Positions 23,340 through 30,290 of a DNA stretch of 39,709 nt are shown here, piece by piece. This DNA is from Acetatifactor sp. (lineage in GTDB: Bacteria > Bacillota > Clostridia > Lachnospirales > Lachnospiraceae), in NCBI GenBank assembly GCA_022511465.1, contig JAFLRM010000008.1:41391-81099 (forward strand). Reading direction: 5' to 3'. Position 1 is the stretch's first letter. Each line of letters opens with the position of its first letter. The position numbers and the translations under genes are program-made. The notes under the pieces were generated by a model. That model made no database searches. It saw only the letters and a list, made by a program, of their open reading frames with translations, and had not been told where the DNA came from.

Positions 23340-25166
23340 ATGTGTGGCATTGTTGGATATATTGGGCAGAAGCCGGCGGCGCCCGTGATCTTGGATGGGC
23401 TGTCCAAACTAGAGTACCGTGGGTATGATTCTGCGGGCATTGCTGTCTTTGACGGGGAGAGGATTCACACTAAGAAAGCCACCGGAAGGCTGAAGGTTTT
23501 GGAGAATCTGACCCATGGTGGTGAGACGATGAAGGGGGTTTCCGGAATCGGACATACCAGGTGGGCCACTCACGGTGCGCCAAGTGACCGGAATGCCCAT
23601 CCCCATACCAACAATTCGGGGACTATCGCGGTGGTTCATAACGGCATTATTGAGAACTATATCTCTTTGAAGAAGAAGATGCAGGAGCGAGGCTATCAGT
23701 TTGTGTCAGAGACCGACACAGAGGTTCTGGCTCACCTGCTGGATTACTATTATAGAGGCAACCCGCTGGAGGCCATCACTAAAGTGCTGCACCGTGTAGA
23801 AGGCTCCTACGCGTTGGGGATCATGTTTGCTGATTTTCCCGGCGAGCTATATGCTGCCAGAAAGGACAGTCCGCTGATCGTAGGACAGAGTAAGGACGGT
23901 TGTTTTATTGCCTCTGATGTTCCTGCTGTCTTAAAGTATACCAGAACCGTGTACTACATGGACAATCAGGAGGTGGTGAAGCTGCATCCGGACAGGCTGC
24001 AGTTTTACACCGTGGACGAGGAGGAGATCGCCAAGGAGGCCGTCACCATTGACTGGGATGCGGACGCTGCGGAGAAAGCCGGATATGAGCACTTCATGTT
24101 GAAAGAGATGTATGAGCAGCCCAAGACCGTGGCAGATACCATCTCTCCTCGCGTTCGGGACGGCGAAATCGTGATTGAGGAGCTGAACATGACCGACGAG
24201 GAGATCCGCCAGATTCGAAAGATTCATATTGTGGCCTGCGGATCTGCCTATCACACTGGTGTGACTGCCAAATATGTGATCGAGGGACTGGCAAGGATCC
24301 CAGTGGAAGTGGATGTGGCCAGTGAATTTCGATACCGCGATCCCATTTTGGAGAAGGGCAGTATGGTCATTGTCATCAGCCAGTCGGGCGAGACCGCTGA
24401 CACTCTGTCAGCCCTGAGGGAATCTAAGGCTCGTGGCTTTAAGGTGCTGGGAATCGTCAATGTGGTGGGAAGTTCCATTGCCAGAGAGGCGGATGCCTGT
24501 ATGTACACGTGGGCGGGGCCGGAGATCGCCGTGGCGACCACCAAGGCTTACAGTGCGCAGTTGGTGGCATTATATATGCTTGCCATGAAATTTGCCAGGG
24601 TGCGGGGCACCATAGATGAGGCGCGGTTTAGGAGCCTATTGGACGATCTCGAGTGCCTGCCGGATCAGATTGAGCTTTTGCTGGGACAGAAGGAGAAAGT
24701 TCAGCACTTTGCCAACCGCTATGTGGGTGCGAGGGACATCTTCTTTATTGGAAGAGGGGTAGACTATGCGATCTCTCTGGAGGGATCTCTAAAGCTGAAA
24801 GAGATCTCATATATTCACTCCGAGGCCTACGCGGCGGGAGAACTGAAGCACGGAACCATCTCGCTGATCGAGGATGGTACGCTCGTCGTGGCTCTGTCCA
24901 CGCAGCCGGAGTTGTTCCAGAAAACGATCAGCAACATGGTGGAAGTCAAGGCAAGAGGCGCGTTTGTCATGGCGGTGACAAACGAGGGCAACAGAGCCAT
25001 CGAGAAGGCCTCCGACTATGTGGTGTACATACCGGAGACCAATCCTTACTTTACCAATTCGCTGGCTATCGTACCACTGCAGCTGTTTGCCTACTATGTG
25101 GCAGTGGGCAGAGGCTGTGATGTGGATAAGCCGAGAAATTTGGCGAAGTCAGTGACAGTGGAGTAG
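23340..25166 (+). CDS. glmS: Glutamine-fructose-6-phosphate aminotransferase (isomerizing)
   Basis: GlmS makes glucosamine-6-phosphate from fructose-6-phosphate and glutamine, the entry step to UDP-GlcNAc, peptidoglycan and wall glycans. The N-terminal nucleophile Cys2 follows the start (MCGIVGYIG). The glutaminase domain shows GHTRWATHG and HNGIIENY. Two SIS domains follow, with ACGSAYHTG, ISQSGETADT and a C-terminal EAYAAGELKHG; the C-terminus KPRNLAKSVTVE is typical. The length of 608 residues is normal. AAGGAAGG precedes ATG 23340. The gap from the previous gene is only 38 bp, which leaves no room for the glmS ribozyme found upstream of glmS in Bacillus and relatives, so control must differ here. 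Confidence 0.97.
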   Translation: MCGIVGYIGQKPAAPVILDGLSKLEYRGYDSAGIAVFDGERIHTKKATGRLKVLENLTHGGETMKGVSGIGHTRWATHGAPSDRNAHPHTNNSGTIAVVHNGIIENYISLKKKMQERGYQFVSETDTEVLAHLLDYYYRGNPLEAITKVLHRVEGSYALGIMFADFPGELYAARKDSPLIVGQSKDGCFIASDVPAVLKYTRTVYYMDNQEVVKLHPDRLQFYTVDEEEIAKEAVTIDWDADAAEKAGYEHFMLKEMYEQPKTVADTISPRVRDGEIVIEELNMTDEEIRQIRKIHIVACGSAYHTGVTAKYVIEGLARIPVEVDVASEFRYRDPILEKGSMVIVISQSGETADTLSALRESKARGFKVLGIVNVVGSSIAREADACMYTWAGPEIAVATTKAYSAQLVALYMLAMKFARVRGTIDEARFRSLLDDLECLPDQIELLLGQKEKVQHFANRYVGARDIFFIGRGVDYAISLEGSLKLKEISYIHSEAYAAGELKHGTISLIEDGTLVVALSTQPELFQKTISNMVEVKARGAFVMAVTNEGNRAIEKASDYVVYIPETNPYFTNSLAIVPLQLFAYYVAVGRGCDVDKPRNLAKSVTVE

Positions 25167-25196
25167 TAGTAAATTTCACATTTAAAATATATTTTC

Positions 25197-25228
25197 TTCA
25201 CAATTCATACACAAATCGGGGATATACT
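25197..25228 (+). promoter_or_regulatory. Weak promoter candidate before the HtrA gene
   Basis: TATACT at 25223-25228 could serve as a -10. TTCACA at 25197-25202, a second copy of the TTCACA at 25185-25190, is 20 bp upstream, too far for an ordinary -35. The repeated TTCACA may be a regulator site. Confidence 0.25.
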
Positions 25229-25292
25229 GGGGTACATAAGGAACGAGCAGATCGGAAGCATTATACACTTCCCGAAAGGAGAGGTAATCATT

Positions 25293-26657
25293 ATGTACGA
25301 AAATGAAATTTATTCAGGTACTGGTGCCAATACCACCGGGCAGTTTAGCGGAGGAGATCACTATGACACCTATCAAACAGATTTGGGTCAGACGGCCGGA
25401 CGCAACAAGAAAGAAGAAAAAGAGAACAAGGGGGGCTTTTTCCACAAAGTTCTTCTCAGTGTCAGTTTGGGATTGTTCTTTGGCATCTTTGCAGGATTAG
25501 GCTTCTATGCAGTACAACAGGGAACCGGCATGCTGGAAGCGAACGGAGGGGCGTCCACTGCCAGCGCGGTGGAGAATGACGTGGATATGACGGAAGCTGT
25601 TCGGGAAGCGCTCCAGGAGGAACTGCGGGGTATGAGTCTTTCCAGCATCGGTAATATCACGGTGGTGGACTCTAATGTCTCCGCCGTGGTGGAGGAAGTA
25701 ATGCCTGCCATGGTATCCATCGTCGGTAACTACACGGAGGAATATCCCAGCTTCTGGGGACAGACCTACACGAGGGAAGTTCCGGGCAGTGGCTCCGGTA
25801 TCATCGTGTCACAGAACGACTCGGAGCTTTTGATCGTCACCAACAATCACGTAGTGGAGGATGCGAACTATTTGGAGGCAACCTTTATTGACGGCTCTAC
25901 GGCTGAGGCGGTGATCAAGGGTACGGATGCAGACATGGATCTGGCGGTGATCGCGGTGTCTCTCTCAGATTTGGATGAGGAGACCAGACAAGCGATCAGC
26001 ATCGCGACACTGGGGGACAGCGACAGTCTGAAACTGGGTGAGCCGGTGATCGCCATCGGCAACGCGTTGGGTTACGGGCAGTCCGTGACAAACGGTATTG
26101 TCAGTGCGCTGGATCGTGAGATCATGCTCGAGGACGGTTCCACCGGCATCTTTATTCAGACGAATGCGGCCATCAATCCCGGTAATTCCGGCGGAGCGCT
26201 CTTAAATATCAACGGAGAGGTCATCGGTATCAACTCCAACAAGATTGGAGGAAGTACTATTGAGGGTATGGGTTACGCCATTCCGATCACTTCCGCAAGT
26301 CCTATCATTGCCGACCTGATGGAGCGCCAGACCAGGAGTAAGGTGGCAGAAGCGGATGTGGGCTATATGGGGATCACGCCGCAGGAGGTCACCAGCCAGC
26401 TGGCACAAATGTTCAATATGCCGGAGGGAATCTATATTGCCGAGATGTTGAAGGAAGGAGCAGCGGATAAAGCGGGTCTACAGGTGGGCGACATCATCAC
26501 CCGCTTTGGCGGAGAGAAGATTCGCTCCTACAACGATCTTCAGGAGACCTTGCAGTATTACGCAGCAGGTGACGAAGTCACTGTGACGGTGATGCGGCCG
26601 GAGAACGGCACATATGTGAGTTATGAATTTAAAATGACTTTAGGAAGAAGGCCATAG
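25293..26657 (+). CDS. htrA: Membrane-anchored HtrA/DegP serine protease with one PDZ domain
   Basis: HtrA proteins degrade misfolded exported proteins on the outer face of the membrane. This 454-residue form has a cytoplasmic N-terminus of about 50 residues, a transmembrane helix (about 52-74, VLLSVSLGLFFGIFAGLGFY) and a trypsin-like domain. The triad is His186 (TNNHVV), Asp216 (ADMDLAVI) and Ser299 (NPGNSGGAL). One PDZ domain (about 355-450) has YMGITPQEV and AGLQVGDIITRFGG. All key residues are present. AAAGGAGAGG lies just before ATG 25293. A terminator follows, so it is probably transcribed alone. Stress control by a two-component system is usual for the family but cannot be shown here. 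Confidence 0.95.
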   Translation: MYENEIYSGTGANTTGQFSGGDHYDTYQTDLGQTAGRNKKEEKENKGGFFHKVLLSVSLGLFFGIFAGLGFYAVQQGTGMLEANGGASTASAVENDVDMTEAVREALQEELRGMSLSSIGNITVVDSNVSAVVEEVMPAMVSIVGNYTEEYPSFWGQTYTREVPGSGSGIIVSQNDSELLIVTNNHVVEDANYLEATFIDGSTAEAVIKGTDADMDLAVIAVSLSDLDEETRQAISIATLGDSDSLKLGEPVIAIGNALGYGQSVTNGIVSALDREIMLEDGSTGIFIQTNAAINPGNSGGALLNINGEVIGINSNKIGGSTIEGMGYAIPITSASPIIADLMERQTRSKVAEADVGYMGITPQEVTSQLAQMFNMPEGIYIAEMLKEGAADKAGLQVGDIITRFGGEKIRSYNDLQETLQYYAAGDEVTVTVMRPENGTYVSYEFKMTLGRRP

Positions 26658-26679
26658 GGCAATAAAGTGATAATAGTAA

Positions 26680-26720
26680 GGCGGTCAGGTGCGCAGGCAC
26701 TGATCGCCCTGCTTCTTTTT
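26680..26720 (+). terminator. Intrinsic terminator after the HtrA gene
   Basis: GGCGGTCAGGTGC (26680-26692) pairs with GCACTGATCGCC (26697-26708), allowing one G-U pair and one bulged base. CTTCTTTTT follows shortly after. Confidence 0.65.
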
Positions 26721-26742
26721 GCGCTGTTTATAAAATCTTCAC

Positions 26743-26771
26743 TTGTGATAATAGGGAGAGTTCGGTATAAT
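26743..26771 (+). promoter_or_regulatory. Promoter for clpX
   Basis: TTGTGA (26743-26748), 17 bp, then consensus TATAAT (26766-26771). TCACTTGTGA (26739-26748), a short palindrome, overlaps the -35 and might bind a regulator. Confidence 0.78.
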
Positions 26772-26805
26772 AAAGGCAGTCTTAGAATAAAAGCGGTCAC
26801 GTAAA

Positions 26806-26817
26806 CGTTCCGGAACG
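26806..26817 (+). promoter_or_regulatory. 12-bp perfect palindrome touching the clpX ribosome site
   Basis: CGTTCCGGAACG is a perfect palindrome whose last base is the first base of the GGAG ribosome site (26817-26820), 10 nt before ATG 26827. It could be an operator or a small leader hairpin. No known regulator is assigned. Confidence 0.4.
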
Positions 26818-26826
26818 GAGAATAAG

Positions 26827-28335
26827 ATGGATGATTTTAAGGAAGTAGACGATAAAGAGTTAAAAAAACAGAACACGTCGGGTCAAGGTTCGGAAGAGCG
26901 AGGCGACTATGAGGACGTCTGTTTTATCTGCCGCAGACCGGAGAGCAAGGCGGGCAAGATGTTTAAGCTCCCCAACAATATCTGCGTCTGTAATGACTGT
27001 ATGCACAAAACCATGGAGACCGTAAGCCAGTTTGACTATCAGGGAATGTTGAACAATCCCAATTTTCAGAATGATTTGGATCAGTTTTCCAAACAGAACG
27101 GTTTCCCCAATATCAGCTTTGTGAATCTGGCGGATCTTCAGGGGGATGGAGGGATCCCCAACAAACAAAAGCTCAAGCGGAAAAAGAAGAAAGCAGGGAC
27201 ACAGCCGGTGCTGGATATCCATAACATTCCGGCACCCCACAAGATCAAGGCGAGTTTGGACGAATATGTGGTGGGGCAGGAACACGCCAAGAAAGTGATC
27301 TCTGTGGCGGTGTACAATCACTACAAGCGCGTGGCAACCAACACTATGGATGAGATTGAGATCGAGAAGTCCAACATGTTGATGATCGGACCTACCGGAA
27401 GTGGTAAGACTTATCTGGTGAAGACGCTTGCACGACTCTTGGATGTGCCGCTTGCTATCGCCGATGCCACTTCTCTGACGGAGGCCGGATACATTGGCGA
27501 TGATATAGAGAGCGTGGTGTCCAAGCTGCTGGCCGCGGCGGAAAACGACGTGGAGAAGGCGGAGCGGGGCATCGTCTTTATCGACGAGATCGACAAGATT
27601 GCCAAGAAGAAGAATACGAACACCCGTGATGTCAGCGGTGAGAGCGTACAGCAGGGAATGTTGAAGCTGTTGGAGGGCGCGGAGGTGGAGGTGCCTGTGG
27701 GCGCTAACAGCAAAAATGCCATGGTGCCTTTGGCCACTGTGAACACGCGGAATATTCTCTTTATCTGCGGCGGCGCTTTTCCAGATCTGGAGGATATCAT
27801 TAAGGAACGTTTGACCAAGACGACTTCTATTGGTTTCAATTCTGAGTTAAAGGATAAATACGACAAGGACAAAAATATTTTGTCCAAAGTGACGGTGGAG
27901 GATATTCGCAAGTTTGGCATGATTCCCGAGTTTATCGGTCGTCTTCCGATCATTTACACATTGGAAGGGCTCAACAAAGAGATGCTGGTGAAAGTCCTGA
28001 AGGAGCCCAAAAACGCTATCTTGAAGCAGTACCAGAAGCTTCTCGAGCTGGATGAGGTGAAGCTGGAGTTTGCGGACGACGCGCTGGATGCCATTGCGGA
28101 GAAAGCTCTGAAGCGGGACACCGGTGCCAGAGCGCTGCGCTCCATTATCGAGGAGTTTATGCTGGATATCATGTATGAGATTCCTAAGGATGACAATATT
28201 GGCAGAGTGACAATTACCAGAGAGTACATTGAGGGCACCGGCGGCCCGGTCATCGATATCCGCAGCAATCAAATTTCGGAGCCTATGGAGAACTTGAAAG
28301 AGCTGCCGCTTCAGGAGATGGAAGAGGCTGAGTAG
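26827..28335 (+). CDS. clpX: ClpX-type ATP-dependent protease unfoldase, long form
   Basis: ClpX is a hexameric AAA+ unfoldase that feeds proteins to ClpP. The N-terminal zinc-binding domain has C32/C35 and C55/C58. The AAA+ core has Walker A GPTGSGKT (188-195), pore loop GYIGDD (221-226, usually GYVGED), Walker B IVFIDEID (D253/E254) and a sensor-2 GARALRS. IGF at 335-337 is the loop that docks ClpP, so partnership with ClpP is likely. At 502 residues it is about 80 longer than usual ClpX. The extra length is a 28-residue acidic N-terminus, a longer linker (about 65-135) with a KRKKKK cluster, and an acidic C-tail. clpP is not adjacent, so this may be a second, specialised ClpX in the genome. 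Confidence 0.93.
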   Translation: MDDFKEVDDKELKKQNTSGQGSEERGDYEDVCFICRRPESKAGKMFKLPNNICVCNDCMHKTMETVSQFDYQGMLNNPNFQNDLDQFSKQNGFPNISFVNLADLQGDGGIPNKQKLKRKKKKAGTQPVLDIHNIPAPHKIKASLDEYVVGQEHAKKVISVAVYNHYKRVATNTMDEIEIEKSNMLMIGPTGSGKTYLVKTLARLLDVPLAIADATSLTEAGYIGDDIESVVSKLLAAAENDVEKAERGIVFIDEIDKIAKKKNTNTRDVSGESVQQGMLKLLEGAEVEVPVGANSKNAMVPLATVNTRNILFICGGAFPDLEDIIKERLTKTTSIGFNSELKDKYDKDKNILSKVTVEDIRKFGMIPEFIGRLPIIYTLEGLNKEMLVKVLKEPKNAILKQYQKLLELDEVKLEFADDALDAIAEKALKRDTGARALRSIIEEFMLDIMYEIPKDDNIGRVTITREYIEGTGGPVIDIRSNQISEPMENLKELPLQEMEEAE

Positions 28336-28361
28336 AAAAGCGCAAAAAGAGATTGGGATAT

Positions 28362-28409
28362 AAGAATCCCCTCTGTGTCAGATAGTAAACTGATACAGAG
28401 GGGATTCTT
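28362..28409. terminator. Bidirectional terminator between convergent clpX and glmM
   Basis: AAGAATCCCCTCTGTGTCAG (28362-28381) pairs with 28390-28409 over 20 bp with one G-U pair and an 8-nt loop. A/T-rich ends on both sides allow use from both strands. Confidence 0.9.
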
Positions 28410-28454
28410 GTTATAGTGTTTCCTTTGTTTCATATGTTCATGTGTTCATGCCGT

Positions 28455-29819
28455 TTATTCGCCATAACCCTTGGACAGGATAAAGTCAACCACCTCGTCA
28501 ACCAGATCCTGGCAGGTCTCCAGCTTGTCGGCTTCCACCATAACGCGGATCAGAGGCTCCGTGCCGCTCTCACGCACCAAGATCCTGCCGTTGTCGCCAA
28601 GGCGGGAAGCAGTATTCTCCACCTTTTTCTGAACTTCGGCGTCATCGCGAACCATTGCTTTATCCTTGACGCGGACGTTTTTCAGCACTTGCGGATAGAT
28701 CGTGAGAGGAGAGGCTAGTTCGCTTAAAGTTGCCTTTTTCTCCAGCATGACCTCCATCATCTTGATGGCGGTCAGGATGCCGTCGCCGGTGGTGGCGTAT
28801 TTTCGGAAGATGATATGGCCGGACTGTTCACCGCCTAGACGGTAGCCGTTCTGCACCATGTTCTCGTAGACGTATTTGTCGCCCACGGCGGTTTTCTCAT
28901 ATTCTATTCCGATGGCATCAAAAGCTTTGTACAGGCCGAAGTTGGACATTACGGTGGTGACCACGCGATTTCCCTGCAGCTTGCCGCGGTCTTTCATGTA
29001 GCGGCCGTAGATGTAGAGGATGCCGTCCCCATCCACCAGATTGCCCTTCTCGTCCACACACAGGCAGCGGTCTGCATCGCCGTCGAAGGCAAAGCCCACA
29101 TCGAGACCGTTCTCCACCACAAACTTTTGAAGTCCCTGAATGTGGGTGGAGCCGCAGTCGGTGTTGATGTTCAGGCCGTCCGGCTGGTTGTGGATCACAT
29201 AGGTCTTGGCTCCCAAGGCATCGAACACACTCTTGGCGATCATCCATGAGCTGCCGTTGGCACAGTCAAGCCCTACCTTCTTATCCTTGTAAGAGCGGGT
29301 TGCCAGCGAGATCAGGTAGCCGATGTATCGATTCCTGCCGACAGCGTAATCTACGGTACGGCCGATATTTTCTCGCTCTGCGTAAGGGATTTCGGCGGGC
29401 TCGCCATCCAGATAGCTCTCAATCTTCAGGATGGTCTCCTCATCCATCTTCTCTCCGTTTGTGTTGATCAACTTGATCCCATTGTCATAATAGGGATTAT
29501 GGCTGGCGGAGATCATGATGCCGCAGTCAAAACCTTCTGTTCTGGTCACATAGGACACACTGGGGGTGGTGGTGACATGGAGCAGATAAGCGTCTGCACC
29601 GGATGCAGTGAGTCCGGCTCCCAACGCATACTCAAACATATAGGAGGAACGGCGTGTGTCTTTGCCGATGACAACACGGCATTTGTCCTCCGGATTGTTG
29701 CTTTCTGCCTCGTGTCGGTAATACCATCCTAAAAAGCGGCCGATCCGGTAAGCGTGATCCGCCGTCAGAGTCTTGTTGGCCTCGCCGCGGAAGCCGTCAG
29801 TTCCAAAATATTTACCCAT
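28455..29819 (-). CDS. glmM: Phosphoglucosamine mutase
   Basis: GlmM converts glucosamine-6-phosphate to glucosamine-1-phosphate, the step after GlmS toward UDP-GlcNAc. The 454-residue product starts GKYFGTDGFRGEAN, as GlmM proteins do. The phosphoserine S106 lies in ISASHNPYYDNGIKL, the metal loop is FDGDADRCL, the sugar loop is GGEQSGHII, and the C-terminal phosphate loop is RESGTEPLIRVM. On the minus strand GAAAGGGA precedes the ATG (complement of 29817-29819). It has its own consensus promoter about 50 bp upstream and ends at a shared terminator with clpX. glmS is about 3.3 kb away on the other strand, so the two pathway genes are near each other but not co-transcribed. Confidence 0.96.
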   Translation of the reverse strand: MGKYFGTDGFRGEANKTLTADHAYRIGRFLGWYYRHEAESNNPEDKCRVVIGKDTRRSSYMFEYALGAGLTASGADAYLLHVTTTPSVSYVTRTEGFDCGIMISASHNPYYDNGIKLINTNGEKMDEETILKIESYLDGEPAEIPYAERENIGRTVDYAVGRNRYIGYLISLATRSYKDKKVGLDCANGSSWMIAKSVFDALGAKTYVIHNQPDGLNINTDCGSTHIQGLQKFVVENGLDVGFAFDGDADRCLCVDEKGNLVDGDGILYIYGRYMKDRGKLQGNRVVTTVMSNFGLYKAFDAIGIEYEKTAVGDKYVYENMVQNGYRLGGEQSGHIIFRKYATTGDGILTAIKMMEVMLEKKATLSELASPLTIYPQVLKNVRVKDKAMVRDDAEVQKKVENTASRLGDNGRILVRESGTEPLIRVMVEADKLETCQDLVDEVVDFILSKGYGE

Positions 29820-29870
29820 AGTTATGATTCCCTTTCAAAAGTATGTAAGTAATACTTTTTCTTATATATC

Positions 29871-29899
29871 ATTATAATGTGTTTGTGTGGAGTTGGCAA
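29871..29899 (-). promoter_or_regulatory. Promoter for glmM
   Basis: On the minus strand TTGCCA (29894-29899), a 17-bp spacer and TATAAT (29871-29876) match the vegetative consensus at 11 of 12 positions. Transcription would start about 45 nt before the glmM ATG. Confidence 0.85.
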
Positions 29900-29955
29900 C
29901 TTGTATCTTTTTTTGTCCAAGCCTTTGTTTTTTTATAGAAAATGCGCAGATTCTA

Positions 29956-29986
29956 TTGACAACAAAAAAAAATATGGTAATATAAA
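29956..29986 (+). promoter_or_regulatory. Promoter for the metal-efflux genes
   Basis: A consensus TTGACA (29956-29961) is followed after 16 bp by TGG-preceded TAATAT (29978-29983); an overlapping TATAAA (29981-29986) is an alternative -10. The operator-like inverted repeat begins at the next base. Confidence 0.75.
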
Positions 29987-30008
29987 CATATGAACAATAG
30001 TTCATATG
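29987..30008 (+). promoter_or_regulatory. ArsR/SmtB-type metal-sensor operator
   Basis: CATATGAAC (29987-29995) and GTTCATATG (30000-30008) form a perfect 9-bp inverted repeat with a 4-nt spacer. It contains TGAA-N6-TTCA, the core recognised by SmtB/CzrA/ZiaR zinc-sensing repressors. It covers the expected transcription start, so a bound repressor would block the promoter until Zn or Cd releases it. No repressor gene is adjacent. Confidence 0.72.
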
Positions 30009-30029
30009 AAGAATATGGAGGAAGAAATA

Positions 30030-30248
30030 ATGAAGAAAACCTATAAGATTGAAGTGGATTGTGCCAATTGTGCATTGAAGATGGAGGAAGCTACCAAGAA
30101 GGTGGAGGGTGTTTTGGACGCAGTTGTGAGCTTTATGACCCAGAAGATGAAAGTGGAGTTTGTTGAGGGCAGCGATGAGAAGACGGTCATGGAGCAGGTG
30201 GTGAAAGCCTGCAAGAAAGTAGAGTCCGACTGCGAGATTTATCTGTAG
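30030..30248 (+). CDS. Small free-standing heavy-metal-associated (HMA) protein
   Basis: GGAGGAAG at 30017-30024 selects ATG 30030; an in-frame ATG at 30006 lies inside the operator. The 72-residue product is a single ferredoxin-like HMA domain with the metal-binding DCANCA (CxxC at residues 11-14 or so) near the N-terminus and a second cysteine-bearing end (KACKKVESDCEIYL). It lies 42 bp before the efflux ATPase, which itself lacks an HMA domain. The domain usually fused to the pump therefore seems to be supplied as a separate polypeptide, acting as a cytosolic carrier or regulator of zinc or cadmium delivery. Copper-chaperone identity is less likely because of the neighbouring pump type. 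Confidence 0.9.
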   Translation: MKKTYKIEVDCANCALKMEEATKKVEGVLDAVVSFMTQKMKVEFVEGSDEKTVMEQVVKACKKVESDCEIYL

Positions 30249-30290
30249 GTGGACGGGGAATGATCCTACATATTTGAGGGGGCGGAGATC

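Noticed and set aside
30006..30029. Upstream ATG for the HMA protein
   Set aside because: It falls in the operator repeat and lacks a ribosome site; GGAGGAAG points to ATG 30030.
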